The notes beneath the pieces were generated by a model that worked only from the letters and a program-made list of their open reading frames with translations, was not told where the DNA came from and searched no databases. Position numbers and translations under genes: made by a program. From NCBI RefSeq assembly GCF_031921685.1, contig NZ_JAPDHU010000003.1:806001-870000 (forward strand): a DNA stretch of 64,000 nucleotides, given 5' to 3'. Of the stretch, positions 1-8,270 are shown piece after piece; the first letter of the stretch is position 1; each line of letters starts with the position of its first letter. The DNA comes from Terripilifer sp031921685 (lineage in GTDB: Bacteria > Pseudomonadota > Alphaproteobacteria > Rhizobiales > Beijerinckiaceae).

Positions 1-160
1 TTTGCAGAGGGCCGATAACCCAAGTCCTATCATAAGCTTGCCAGCTAAGCGACCATAGGCTGCGCCCCCTCCGGCAGATTTTTTTTTCATGCGCCTGTCG
101 GATCGCCGGCTGATCCTTCGTCCTAGGAGGGCGCCACCCGACGCGCCCAAGGAGAGTGCC

Positions 161-598
161 ATGTCCAAGTCGATGTCCAAGTTGATCTTCGTCAATCTGC
201 CCGTCACCGATCTCGCCCGTTCGATCGCATTTTACGAATCGATCGGCGCCCGCAAGGATCCGCGTTTCTGCGATGACAGCGGCGCCTGCATGGTGTTTTC
301 CGACACGATCCACGCGATGTTGCTGACGCACGACAAGTTTCGCCAGTTCACCAACAAGAAAATCGTCGACGCCAAGACCAATAGCGAAGTGCTGATCGCG
401 CTGTCCGCCGACAGCCGCGACGACGTCGACAGCATGATCAGCAAGGCCAAGAAAGCCGGCGCCACACTCGATCCGGTCCCGGAGCAGGATTATGGCGTCA
501 TGTATGGCCGCAGCTTTGAAGATCCCGATGGCCACATCTGGGAAGTGATGTGGATGGACGTCGAAGCCTTCCTGGCCGCGACCAGCCCCGCCGCCTGA
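161..598 (+). CDS. VOC-fold glyoxalase/bleomycin-resistance-like protein
   Basis: A 145-residue single-domain protein of the vicinal-oxygen-chelate superfamily. The N-terminal strand-helix pattern (IFVNLPVTDLARSIAFYESI) and the C-terminal FEDPDGHIWEVMW, with its metal-ligand-type Glu, are characteristic. Such proteins are cytosolic metal-dependent isomerases, dioxygenases or drug-binding proteins, and the substrate cannot be read from sequence. The start at 161 is chosen because AAGGAG lies 7-10 bases upstream; the longer frame back to 89 adds an Arg/Pro-rich stretch that does not look coded. It lies 22 bp before a second VOC gene, so the two are probably co-transcribed. Confidence 0.85.
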   Translation: MSKSMSKLIFVNLPVTDLARSIAFYESIGARKDPRFCDDSGACMVFSDTIHAMLLTHDKFRQFTNKKIVDAKTNSEVLIALSADSRDDVDSMISKAKKAGATLDPVPEQDYGVMYGRSFEDPDGHIWEVMWMDVEAFLAATSPAA

Positions 599-620
599 CT
601 CCATCGATAAGGACATCATC

Positions 621-1106
621 ATGTCGAAAATTGCTCCCTGCCTGTGGTTCAACACCCAAGCCGAGGAAGCGGCGAACTTCTATGTGTCGCTTCTGCCCGA
701 CTCCCGCATTCTCAAAGTGCAGCGCAACGTCGGCGATTCCCCCGGCGGCAAGGACGGTACGGTTCTGGTGGTCGACTTCACCGTCGCCGGCCAGGAATTC
801 ATGGCGCTGAATGGCGGCATGGACATGGAATATACCCATGCCATCTCGTTCAAGATCGACTGCGAGGATCAGACGGAGGTCGATCGCTTGTGGGACAAGC
901 TGCTGGAAGGCGGCGGCAAGCCCGAACAATGCGGCTGGCTGAAGGATCGCTACGGCGTATCCTGGCAGATCGTGCCGAGAGCCATGCTGCAAATGCTTTC
1001 TGATCCCGACCGCGCCAAGGCGCAGCGGGCCATGCAGGCGATGCTGAAAATGGTGAAGATCGACGTCGCCGCCGTGCAGGCCGCCTTCGATGGCAAGGCC
1101 GCGTGA
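621..1106 (+). CDS. PhnB-like VOC protein (3-demethylubiquinone methyltransferase-like fold)
   Basis: 161 residues. The start, IAPCLWFNTQAEEAANFYVS, and the later WLKDRYGVSWQIVP motif match the PhnB/YjdN branch of the VOC superfamily, often annotated as 3-demethylubiquinone-9 3-methyltransferase although that activity is doubtful. AAGGA sits 8 bases before the ATG. It follows the other VOC gene closely in the same direction. Its 3' end is followed by a strong hairpin and then the convergent CobW gene, so this two-gene unit ends here. Function is unknown beyond the fold. Confidence 0.85.
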   Translation: MSKIAPCLWFNTQAEEAANFYVSLLPDSRILKVQRNVGDSPGGKDGTVLVVDFTVAGQEFMALNGGMDMEYTHAISFKIDCEDQTEVDRLWDKLLEGGGKPEQCGWLKDRYGVSWQIVPRAMLQMLSDPDRAKAQRAMQAMLKMVKIDVAAVQAAFDGKAA

Positions 1107-1115
1107 GCGATCGGA

Positions 1116-1146
1116 CATTGATGGCGGTCTCTGACCGCCATCAATG
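1116..1146. terminator. Hairpin between convergent genes
   Basis: A 14-bp perfect stem (CATTGATGGCGGTC and its complement) with a 3-base loop lies between the convergent VOC and CobW genes. There is no T-tract on either side, so it may work as a bidirectional mRNA 3'-end barrier rather than a classical intrinsic terminator. Confidence 0.6.
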
Positions 1147-1160
1147 ATGAGGCTGCAACT

Positions 1161-2396
1161 TTACTCGGCCGCTTCTTTCGCCGGCTCCCATGTTGGAAAC
1201 GGATCGAAAGCGGCGAAATCATTTTTGGTGAGGCGTTCCGTTTCGGAAGCGCCAACGAGACAGGCATCGAGCGCCGCGCGTATCGCCGCCTCATCCATCT
1301 CCATGCCGATAAACACCAACTCCTGGCGCCGATCGCCCCAGATGGCGTGCCAATGGGGATTGCGATGCAAGGCTTCGACCTGTTCGTGCGACCACTCGCT
1401 TTTGTCGACCGCCGCCCACCAATAGCCAAGACCGCTCACCCGCGCGACAGCGCCCGCCAGCGAGAATTCTCCCACCCACCGCGTCCGCGTCGACAGCCAG
1501 AAATACCCTTTGGCGCGAATCAGACCCGGCCAGGTGCGATCGATGAAGGCTTTGAACTTTTGCGGATGAAACGGCCGCCGCGCCCGATAGACGAAACTGC
1601 CGATGCCATATTCCTCCGTCTCGGCCACATGTTTCTCGGGCTCGTAAAGCTCCTTGAACCACAGCGGATGGCGCTGCGCCTTTTCCTCATCGAAGAGGCC
1701 GGTATCGAGAAGGGCCGCAAGCGGCGCCTGGCCGAAATCGGTCTCCACTATACGCGCGTCGGCATTCAGTGCGCGCACGACATGACGCACCAGATGCAGC
1801 TTTTCCGGCAGCACATCGGACACTTTGTTGATGACGATCACGTCGGCGAATTCGATCTGCTCGACCAGAAGATCGACCAGGGTGCGGTCGTCACCGGCTC
1901 CCGCCGTTTCGCCGCGATCGCGCAGGAAATCATTGGAGCCATAGTCGCGTAGCAGATTGGCCGCATCGACCACGGTGACCATCGTATCGAGCCGGGCGAT
2001 GTCGGACAGGCTGACGCCGGCCTCATCGCGAAAGGAAAAGGTGCTGGCGACAGGCAAAGGCTCAGCAATGCCGGTGCCTTCGATCAACAGGTAATCGAAC
2101 CGCCTGCTCTCGCCGAGCTGACGCACTTCCGCCAGCAGATCATCGCGCAAGGTGCAGCAGATGCAGCCATTGGTCATCTCCACCAGTTTCTCATCGGTGC
2201 GCGAAAGATTGGCGCCGCCATCGCGCACCAGATCGGCATCGATGTTCACCTCGCTCATGTCGTTGACGATGACGGCGACCCTGCGCCCCTCGCGATTGTT
2301 CAATACGTGATTGAGCAGGGTCGTTTTCCCCGCCCCCAGAAAGCCCGACAGGACGGTGACCGGCAGCCGGGCATCGGCGACAGTTTTGAAAGCCAT
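1161..2396 (-). CDS. CobW/COG0523 family GTPase, putative zinc metallochaperone
   Basis: A 411-residue G3E GTPase. The Walker A GFLGAGKTT is at residues 18-26, the CxCC metal-binding motif (C78, C80, C81) follows, a NKxSD-type guanine-specificity motif (VINKVSD) lies near residue 190, and a C-terminal CobW_C domain starts around 265. COG0523 members of this layout (ZigA, ZagA, YciC) deliver zinc or maintain zinc enzymes under zinc starvation. The ATG lies 13 bp from a perfect Zur-type palindrome, which supports zinc control. An approximate physiological role is well supported; the client protein is not known. Confidence 0.9.
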   Translation of the reverse strand: MAFKTVADARLPVTVLSGFLGAGKTTLLNHVLNNREGRRVAVIVNDMSEVNIDADLVRDGGANLSRTDEKLVEMTNGCICCTLRDDLLAEVRQLGESRRFDYLLIEGTGIAEPLPVASTFSFRDEAGVSLSDIARLDTMVTVVDAANLLRDYGSNDFLRDRGETAGAGDDRTLVDLLVEQIEFADVIVINKVSDVLPEKLHLVRHVVRALNADARIVETDFGQAPLAALLDTGLFDEEKAQRHPLWFKELYEPEKHVAETEEYGIGSFVYRARRPFHPQKFKAFIDRTWPGLIRAKGYFWLSTRTRWVGEFSLAGAVARVSGLGYWWAAVDKSEWSHEQVEALHRNPHWHAIWGDRRQELVFIGMEMDEAAIRAALDACLVGASETERLTKNDFAAFDPFPTWEPAKEAAE

Positions 2397-2409
2397 TGCT
2401 CTTTCCTGT

Positions 2410-2428
2410 AATGTTATACTATAACATT
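2410..2428. promoter_or_regulatory. Zur-type operator
   Basis: AATGTTATACTATAACATT is a perfect 9-1-9 palindrome of the TGTTATA-N-TATAACA kind known for the zinc repressor Zur in alphaproteobacteria. It sits directly upstream of the CobW-family GTPase and could also serve the small gene that starts at 2658 on the other strand. Zinc-dependent repression is inferred from the motif and the gene family. Confidence 0.85.
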
Positions 2429-2657
2429 CTTAGCAGGCCGCGCGTGGCCTGACCAGTCCGGCGAGGTGAAATGTGCGAAAAGTCCGGGAACAGCAGCAGC
2501 AACAGCCGGTTGCACGGTTGGAATTGACTGGAGCCAACGGCCTCAAAACCATGCCGGCAAACGCCAACGACAATGCCAAGGGGCGCAGCCAAACCGGAAG
2601 ACGCGCCTTCTGCGCCGTCCTCTGTCCTCTCTTCAGCGGACGTATTTCGAGGCCGCC

Positions 2658-2945
2658 ATGTTCGCTCTAGGACTGCGCAAACAGCGCTCCGGAAATCTGG
2701 ACCAGGCGCGGCGCGCGCTGAAAGCACGCGTCCGCCAAGTTCTCCATCTGGCCGACGACACAGCGGTGTCGATCAGCCATGCCCATTGCGCAGCGCCCGC
2801 CTGCACCGAGCCGCAGACGACCGTGCTGCTGTTCGTGCCGGATCGGCCGACCTTGTCCCTGCACATCGACAAGCCGCCCGAGCACATCGGCGATGCGGAT
2901 ATCCTGCAAGCCATGCTACGTGCGGCCTCTCAGCATGTTGGCTAA
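2658..2945 (+). CDS. Small conserved-type protein of unknown function
   Basis: 95 residues from an ATG with GAGG six bases upstream. The N-terminal half is basic (FALGLRKQRSGNLDQARRAL) and the middle carries SHAHCAAPACTEPQTTVLLF, with two Cys and two His that could bind a metal. I recall similar small proteins beside CobW genes in rhizobia, sometimes mislabelled as nitrate reductase, but I cannot confirm this. The position on the far side of the Zur box suggests a zinc-linked role. The frame is open back to 2466; the upstream part is low-complexity and is not included. Confidence 0.6.
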   Translation: MFALGLRKQRSGNLDQARRALKARVRQVLHLADDTAVSISHAHCAAPACTEPQTTVLLFVPDRPTLSLHIDKPPEHIGDADILQAMLRAASQHVG

Positions 2946-3006
2946 TTTGCTGCGATTGGCGCGTCCGCTAAAGTGGCGTGCGATAGCGCTGAACGCAGAG
3001 AGGATC

Positions 3007-3330
3007 ATGAAACGGAGTCTGGCCATCGGCCTGTGTCTTCTCGTCATCGGGCCGGCTTTTGCCTGGGACGAAGCGCAACGCAACACTTTGGCGCGATCCC
3101 TCGCCACTCTGCTCGCGTCCGAAGCCGCTTGCGAACTCTCCTATAGTCAGGATGCGATCCGACAGTTCATCGACAAGCAGGTTCCCGCCAACGACATGCA
3201 GTTTCCGACCGAGCTGACCAATTCCTTGTTCTTCCGCACCGAAGAACTCAAGGAAATGTCGACCTCGCAGAAAACCGCGCATTGCCACCAGATCGAGCGG
3301 ATCGCACGCTCCTATAGCTTCATCAAATAG
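3007..3330 (+). CDS. Small exported protein, unknown function
   Basis: 107 residues with a clear Sec signal peptide (KRSLAIGLCLLVIGPAFA, cut near residue 20). The mature part is helical with two Cys (ACELS, AHCHQIE) that could form a disulfide. The ATG follows GAGAGGATC. It ends 8 bp inside the 3' end of the convergent molybdoenzyme gene. I do not recognise the family. Confidence 0.7.
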   Translation: MKRSLAIGLCLLVIGPAFAWDEAQRNTLARSLATLLASEAACELSYSQDAIRQFIDKQVPANDMQFPTELTNSLFFRTEELKEMSTSQKTAHCHQIERIARSYSFIK

Positions 3331-5629
3331 CCTGCGTCACACGCTCTGGCAGTTCGAAGGCCGAGGGCTCCGGCGCCACATTGCTGCGTTCGATCTCGAC
3401 CAGCACCGTCTGCGCCGCCGACGACTGCCCGAGCCGCGACGTACCGCGATCATGGGTCAGCACATTCGCATTGCCATGTTTATCGAGACTGCCGCACGCG
3501 CCCGGTTTCTCCGGATCGTACCAGGCGCCTGTGGCGATCTGCGCGACACCCGGCCGCAAGGCTTCGCTGATCTCGACTGCTGCAATACAGGCGCCGCGAT
3601 CGTTGTAGACGCGCACCAGATCGCCGGCGCGCAAGCCGCGCGCCGCAGCGTCAGCACCATTCATGCGCAGCGGTTCGCGCCCCTTGATCTTCGCGGCGCG
3701 GCTGATGGGGGCTGGATCGAGCTGGCTGTGCAGACGCACCGATGGCTGATTCGACAGCAGGTGAATGGGATAGCGCGCGCTATTGCCGCCCAGCCATTCC
3801 GATGGTTCGAGCCATGTCGGATGCGGCGGACAATCGTCGTAATTGAAGCCGGCGATGGTCTGCGAATAAAGCTCAATGCGTCCGGACGGCGTCGCCAGCC
3901 GATGGCTATCGGGATCGTCGCGGAAGGCATGTAACAAAGCCGCGGACTGCGCCGGCTCGGGGAATTCATAAACGCCCTCGGCCCAGAAATGATCGAAATC
4001 CGGCAGGTTGTAACCAAGGCCGCCGGCGCGCTCCGCCGCCTCGTCATACATGTGCCGCAACCAACCCATTTCGTCGCGGCCGAAATGATAGTCGTTGCCA
4101 AATCCCATCTCGTCGGCCAGTTCGGCGAAAATATCGAAATCGTTGCGCGCCTGCCCCACGGGCGCGATCGCCTGACGCATCGCCATGTAGAACCGGCTGC
4201 CCTCCGCCGCCTGAATATCGTTGCGCTCGAGAGTCGTCGTCGCCGGCAGAACGATATCGGCGAATTTCGCCGCCGGCCCCCACCACGGTTCGTGAACGAT
4301 CACGGTTTCCGGTCGCCGCCAGGCTTCGACGAAACGATTGAGATTGGTGTTGTGGTGAAACGGATTGCCGCCGATCGAATAAACCAGCCGAATATCAGGC
4401 AGGACGATGGTGCGGCCGTTGTATTGCAGCTCTTCGCCCGGCCGCAGCAGCAGATCGGCGATACGCCCCACGGGAACGTGGGTCTTCACCGCATTGGGAC
4501 CAAGACCCAGGGTCGGCCGTGGCAGATTGGCCGGCATCGGCAAGCCAAAGCCGCCGGTCGCCGCCAGTCCGAAGGAAAAACCACCGCCCGGCAAACCGAT
4601 CTGGCCGAGCATCGAAGCCAGAGCAATGGTCGCCCAGACCGGCTGTTCGCCATGGTCGGCCCGCTGGATCGACCAGCTCGTCGCCACCAAGGTGCGCGTC
4701 GCCGCCATCTTGCGCGCCAGGGCGCGGATGGTCTCGGCCTCGATCTCGGTAATCCGAGCCGCCCAGGCCGCATCCTTCGGCTGGCCGTCGCTGCGGCCCA
4801 ACAGATAATCCTCGAACCGCTGATAGCCCTCGCAATAACGATCGAGGAAAGCCCGGTCATGCAGGTTCTCGCTCGCCAGCGTGTGCGCCAGTGCGAGCAT
4901 GAGTGCCGCGTCGGTGTTCGGCCGGATCGGCAGCCACTGCGTCGTCAGATGTGAACCTACGTCATCCCGCGACGGGCTGATATTGATGATCTCCATCCCG
5001 GCCTGGCGCGCCCGCTCGAACCAATCCGGCAGATCATGACGTGGATGGCCGCCCGGATGGATCTGCGCATTCTTCAGATGCGCGCCACCGAACAGAACCA
5101 GAAGCCGTGTGTGCTCCACCATCACCGGCCACGGCGTCTGCAAATTGGGAATGTCGCCCCGGCCGATGACATAGGGCGCGATATGTGCGGCGGCGCCGAA
5201 ACTATGATTGCCCAGTTTGTCGACATAACCACCGTGCAGGCCGAGAAAACGTTTCAATACGCTCGGCGCATGATGCAGCCGCCCGGCGCTGGCCCAGCCA
5301 TAGGAGCCACCGTAGATGGCTTCGTTACCATGTTCGGCTTTGACCCGCTGTAGCTCTTCCTTGATGAGGCCCATCGCCTGTGGCCAGCTCACCGCGACGA
5401 AGCGGTCGCCGCCACGGCCCGCGCGGGCAGCGCCCCGGTGGCGCAGGAAACCTTCGCGCACATAAGGCTGATCGATGCGCAGTTTGTCGCGCACGATATC
5501 CGGCAAGCCTTGAATGAGCGGCGAAGGATGCGCATCGCGTGCATGCGGCAAGGTTGCGACGAGATCGCCTTTGTCGTCGGCCATCACGTCGTAAATGCCC
5601 CAATGCGAAGCTGTCTGGATCGCACGCAT
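3323..5629 (-). CDS. Molybdopterin S/N-oxide reductase (BisC/DorA/TorA type)
   Basis: 768 residues of the DMSO-reductase family, bis-MGD subgroup III. The first domain contains YGGSYGWASAGRLHH at about residues 106-120, whose Ser is the expected molybdenum ligand. The C-terminal molybdopterin-binding domain holds LLSNQPSVRLHSQLD. There is no Tat signal and no N-terminal Fe-S cysteine motif, so it resembles cytoplasmic biotin-sulfoxide or methionine-sulfoxide reductase more than periplasmic TorA/DorA. The ATG at 5629 is preferred over the upstream GTG because GAGGAAGG lies 8 bases upstream. No cytochrome or chaperone gene is adjacent. The substrate is inferred only to the S- or N-oxide level. 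Confidence 0.88.
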   Translation of the reverse strand: MRAIQTASHWGIYDVMADDKGDLVATLPHARDAHPSPLIQGLPDIVRDKLRIDQPYVREGFLRHRGAARAGRGGDRFVAVSWPQAMGLIKEELQRVKAEHGNEAIYGGSYGWASAGRLHHAPSVLKRFLGLHGGYVDKLGNHSFGAAAHIAPYVIGRGDIPNLQTPWPVMVEHTRLLVLFGGAHLKNAQIHPGGHPRHDLPDWFERARQAGMEIINISPSRDDVGSHLTTQWLPIRPNTDAALMLALAHTLASENLHDRAFLDRYCEGYQRFEDYLLGRSDGQPKDAAWAARITEIEAETIRALARKMAATRTLVATSWSIQRADHGEQPVWATIALASMLGQIGLPGGGFSFGLAATGGFGLPMPANLPRPTLGLGPNAVKTHVPVGRIADLLLRPGEELQYNGRTIVLPDIRLVYSIGGNPFHHNTNLNRFVEAWRRPETVIVHEPWWGPAAKFADIVLPATTTLERNDIQAAEGSRFYMAMRQAIAPVGQARNDFDIFAELADEMGFGNDYHFGRDEMGWLRHMYDEAAERAGGLGYNLPDFDHFWAEGVYEFPEPAQSAALLHAFRDDPDSHRLATPSGRIELYSQTIAGFNYDDCPPHPTWLEPSEWLGGNSARYPIHLLSNQPSVRLHSQLDPAPISRAAKIKGREPLRMNGADAAARGLRAGDLVRVYNDRGACIAAVEISEALRPGVAQIATGAWYDPEKPGACGSLDKHGNANVLTHDRGTSRLGQSSAAQTVLVEIERSNVAPEPSAFELPERVTQAI

Positions 5630-5914
5630 TCGATTGGCCTTCCTCACCCAAATGCCCCAACAGGAGAGGTATCACACCGGAAAAGTCTTGCGATGTCGAT
5701 ATGATTTGACGCGGGCCAGCCATGCTCGACTGAATTTGGCAGCACCGAACGTTGCAGACACACAGGAACGGCGAACCATCCGTCTTCACGACAAGACCGG
5801 GGAACCGCGCAAGGAGCACATACGTCGTCATGGAACCGTCTGCGGCGCTGTAATTGTGTTCATTTGAGATCTGCATATCTTGCTCGCACAGAATCTCGGA
5901 ATTCGGAGAACCTC

Positions 5915-6826
5915 ATGGCAGGCGGCCATTCGCACGGCACACTTCCCGTGACCGCGGCAGGACAGCATAAGAACAAATTGCGTTGGGCCCTAGCACTCAC
6001 CACGGGCTTCATGGCCGTGGAAGTGATCGGCGCTTTGTGGACGGGTAGCCTGGCCCTGCTCGCCGATGCCGCCCATATGCTGACCGATGCCGGTGGCCTG
6101 GCCCTCGCGCTTATCGCCATCCGCTTCGCCGAAAAACCGGCGACGCCGCAACGCACCTATGGCTATGTGCGCGCCGAAGTGCTGTCCGCCATGGCCAATG
6201 CGGTCGTCCTGCTCGTCCTGTCGATCTATATTCTCTACGAGGCCTATCAGCGCTTTCTCAACCCACCTGATATTCTCGGCGGCCCGATGCTGGTGGTTGC
6301 CGTCGCCGGCCTTGTGGTCAATCTCGTCAGCATGCGCTTGCTCTCAAGCGCCTCGTCTGAGAGCCTCAATGTCAAGGGCGCTTATTTCGAAGTGCTGAGC
6401 GACATGCTGGGCTCGCTGGGCGTCATTGTCGCCGCCTTGTTCGTGATGTTGACCGGTTGGAAACTGGCCGACCCGATCATCGGCGCCGGCATCGGCCTCT
6501 TCATCGTGCCCCGCACCTGGATCCTGCTGAAACAGGCCGTTCACATTCTGCTCGAAGGCACGCCGCCCGAAGTCGACATGGCTTTGCTGGAAAAGACTTT
6601 ATTGGACATCAAAGGCGTTCGCGCCGTGCATGATCTGCATGTATGGACACTGACGTCAGGCCTCGATGCCATGACCTGCCATCTGGTCGTCGACGACATG
6701 ACCGAGGCCCGCCAGATTCTCGTCGCCGCGAACGAGGCCATGGATGAAAAATTCGGCCTCACCCATACGACGATCCAGATCGAGGATCAGGCCTTGCGCA
6801 ATGCTGAACATCCCAATCGGTTCTAA
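5915..6826 (+). CDS. Cation diffusion facilitator (CzcD/ZitB-type zinc exporter)
   Basis: 303 residues. A His-containing N-terminus (GGHSH) is followed by six membrane segments. TM2 holds DAAHMLTD and TM5 holds EVLSD, the Glu variant of the metal site found in CzcD-like exporters. A cytosolic domain follows (VHDLHVWTLTSG). It should export Zn(II), possibly Cd or Co, by proton antiport. The ATG has CGGAGAA 5 bases upstream. Its stop overlaps the convergent zinc-ribbon gene by 4 bp. With the Zur-box CobW gene 3.5 kb away it makes this end of the window zinc-rich in theme, though no Zur box is seen before this gene. Confidence 0.93.
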   Translation: MAGGHSHGTLPVTAAGQHKNKLRWALALTTGFMAVEVIGALWTGSLALLADAAHMLTDAGGLALALIAIRFAEKPATPQRTYGYVRAEVLSAMANAVVLLVLSIYILYEAYQRFLNPPDILGGPMLVVAVAGLVVNLVSMRLLSSASSESLNVKGAYFEVLSDMLGSLGVIVAALFVMLTGWKLADPIIGAGIGLFIVPRTWILLKQAVHILLEGTPPEVDMALLEKTLLDIKGVRAVHDLHVWTLTSGLDAMTCHLVVDDMTEARQILVAANEAMDEKFGLTHTTIQIEDQALRNAEHPNRF

Positions 6827-7116
6827 GTCGTCGCTCGTCCGCAGGACGAACAGAACTTCTCGCCCGCCGTCAACGGCACGCCACACTCGGCGCAGACCGA
6901 ATTCGCCTGACCGAGCGCATTGCCGCAGGCGCCACAAAAGCGCGCGTCCGGCTTGTTATCGGCCCAGCATCGCGGGCACACCAGAACCCGCGTCGGTTGT
7001 TGACGTGTTTCCGCCGGCGGCGACCGGTCATCGGCATAATCGCCACGGTGGCGACCATGGCCGCCCCCATGCCGTCCGAAACGACCGGCGAAGCGATCGA
7101 AAAAATGCGAACCCAT
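6823..7116 (-). CDS. Double zinc-ribbon protein
   Basis: 97 residues. A Gly/His/Arg-rich start (FGRHGGGHGRHRGDY) is followed by two treble-clef or ribbon modules, CPRCWADNKPDARFCGACG and CAECGVPLTAGEKFCSSCG, each with two CxxC knuckles. Such small ribbons bind structural zinc and usually mediate protein or nucleic-acid contacts. The second ATG of the frame (7116) is taken as start; the first would add only four residues. It overlaps the convergent exporter gene by 4 bp. No partner gene is evident. Confidence 0.75.
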   Translation of the reverse strand: MGSHFFDRFAGRFGRHGGGHGRHRGDYADDRSPPAETRQQPTRVLVCPRCWADNKPDARFCGACGNALGQANSVCAECGVPLTAGEKFCSSCGRATT

Positions 7117-7266
7117 GCTCAACCTCACTCTTCATGGGCGACGGCTGCATACTCCGTCTCCCTTGGGAAGGCGACCGGACATTCCCCGAAGCGAAATGTC
7201 CGATCCCCAATCGCGATCGCCGAAGGAGTTGCGATCAGCGCTCTTCAGCCGGATGCGGCTTCGCGA

Positions 7267-7581
7267 TTAGCGAAACCGCGTGCTCGGCCCCGGCCCGAAG
7301 CCATCAGGGCCAACGCTGCTGATATAGGCATCGCTCGTCTGGCGCTTGGCATCGTCCAGGCGCTGCAAGGCGCGGTCGCGCGGCGAGATCGTGCTGAAGC
7401 CGCTCATGGCAGGCTGACGGACAATGTCGCCAGCGTAGAACGCTTCATAGCCGTGGTTCGTCGAATCCATCGTATGGTCGCTCGGCCGATGGCCATTGAC
7501 CGTTTGTGCCATCGCGGCGCCCGAAAGCGTGGCAAAGGCCACACCGAATATTGCGGCGGTAAAGGGCTTCAAAATATTCAT
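7267..7581 (-). CDS. Small exported protein, divergent member of a local three-gene set
   Basis: 104 residues with a Sec signal peptide (ILKPFTAAIFGVAFATLSGA, AMAQ cleavage). The mature part contains SPRDRALQRLDDAKRQTSDAY, which parallels YDRAQQRANDLKELNSDS in the two genes upstream. Residues past the signal are otherwise poorly conserved. The start is set at 7581 because AGAGG lies about 10 bases upstream, matching its paralogues. It has its own copy of the shared promoter box at 7647-7688. Likely a periplasmic stress or envelope protein; function unknown. Confidence 0.75.
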   Translation of the reverse strand: MNILKPFTAAIFGVAFATLSGAAMAQTVNGHRPSDHTMDSTNHGYEAFYAGDIVRQPAMSGFSTISPRDRALQRLDDAKRQTSDAYISSVGPDGFGPGPSTRFR

Positions 7582-7646
7582 GGTCATCATCCTCTCTGGT
7601 TAGTAGGAAACTTCGCGCTTCCCTTGAGGATGAAGATGGAGTGCCT

Positions 7647-7688
7647 GCGTATCCGCCGTTTTGCCGCTCAATTACAAATTGTATCGCC
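7647..7688 (-). promoter_or_regulatory. Shared promoter/operator box, copy 1
   Basis: On the minus strand this reads AATTTGTAAT, then AGCGGCAAAA, then GGATAC at fixed spacing. The same layout occurs before the other two small exported genes and the response regulator gene. TTGTAA and GATAC sit 18 bases apart, as -35/-10-like elements. Confidence 0.6.
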
Positions 7689-7708
7689 CGTCTTCGTTGA
7701 GCGGCGCT

Positions 7709-7744
7709 CAAAAAAAATTGGGGCGCCCCGCATGCGGAGCGCCC
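7709..7744 (-). terminator. Intrinsic terminator after the middle small exported gene
   Basis: On the minus strand a GC stem (GGGCGCTCCGC and GCGGGGCGCCC) is followed by AATTTTTTTT. It lies about 30 bp past the stop of the gene ending at 7775. Confidence 0.85.
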
Positions 7745-7774
7745 GATGTTTCTACGTAACTCAATATATCGTGA

Positions 7775-8035
7775 TTAGCGATTGTAGCGACCGATGTACT
7801 GACGGTCGTGGCTGGAGTTCGCATAAGATTGCGGACCAACGAGATCGCGGTGCGCGGCCAGACCGGAGTCGCTATTGAGCTCCTTCAGGTCGTTGGCGCG
7901 TTGCTGGGCACGGTCATAAGCCGACGGACCATAAGAAGTATCCGCCCGATAGGACTGGGCCATAGCCGAACCGCCAGCAAGCGCCATAACGGCAACACCA
8001 AACAGAGCGGCAGCAACAGATTTTGACTTGGTCAT
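7775..8035 (-). CDS. Small exported protein (paralogue of the gene at 8271-8528)
   Basis: 86 residues. The Sec signal peptide (KSVAAALFGVAVMALAGGSA, AMAQ cleavage) is followed by a mature chain of about 60 residues with YDRAQQRANDLKELNSDSGL and a C-terminal DRQYIGRYNR. It is close to identical in several blocks to the next gene, so the two arose by a tandem duplication of about 0.5 kb that includes promoter box and terminator. The ATG at 8035 follows AGAAGGATGAATATC. Exported and presumably periplasmic; no known domain recognised. Confidence 0.85.
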   Translation of the reverse strand: MTKSKSVAAALFGVAVMALAGGSAMAQSYRADTSYGPSAYDRAQQRANDLKELNSDSGLAAHRDLVGPQSYANSSHDRQYIGRYNR

Positions 8036-8091
8036 GATATTCATCCTTCTTCAGCGAAGCTTTTCGCCTTCGCAGAGAAGAAATGGCGCCT

Positions 8092-8135
8092 CTACATTTC
8101 CGTTGCTTTGCCCAACCATTACAAATTATGTCGCC
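8092..8135 (-). promoter_or_regulatory. Shared promoter/operator box, copy 2
   Basis: Minus strand ATAATTTGTAAT with a weaker second half (GGCAAAGC) and GAAAT in place of GATAC. It lies exactly 493 bp from copy 3, equal to the spacing of the two paralogous gene starts. Confidence 0.55.
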
Positions 8136-8149
8136 GGCTATTTCGATTC

Positions 8150-8189
8150 AAAAAAGAAGAGGCCGCCCCGTCAGCGGGACGACCTCTTG
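8150..8189 (-). terminator. Second intrinsic terminator after the first small exported gene
   Basis: On the minus strand AGAGGTCGTCCCG pairs with CGGGGCGGCCTCT around a short loop and is followed by TCTTTTTT. It is downstream of the terminator at 8211-8244, so the transcript of the gene at 8271 meets two in a row before the next promoter box. Confidence 0.8.
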
Positions 8190-8210
8190 CAAGCCATAAC
8201 TACAAGCGAC

Positions 8211-8244
8211 AAAAAATTGGGGCGCCCCTTCATCGGGGCGCCCA
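8211..8244 (-). terminator. Intrinsic terminator after the first small exported gene
   Basis: On the minus strand GGGCGCCCC pairs with GGGGCGCCC across a GATGAA loop and is followed by AATTTTTT. The stem core and T-tract resemble the terminator at 7709-7744. Confidence 0.85.
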
Positions 8245-8270
8245 TATTCAAATCGCGATCAGTCGCGAGA

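Noticed and set aside
498..1118. Minus-strand open frame opposite the two VOC genes
   Set aside because: It overlaps two clear plus-strand genes entirely and its translation matches no fold.
2466..2657. Longer N-terminus for the 95-aa protein next to the Zur box
   Set aside because: The added residues are Gln/Ala/Arg-rich with no fold-like pattern, and a better-placed GAGG/ATG is at 2658.
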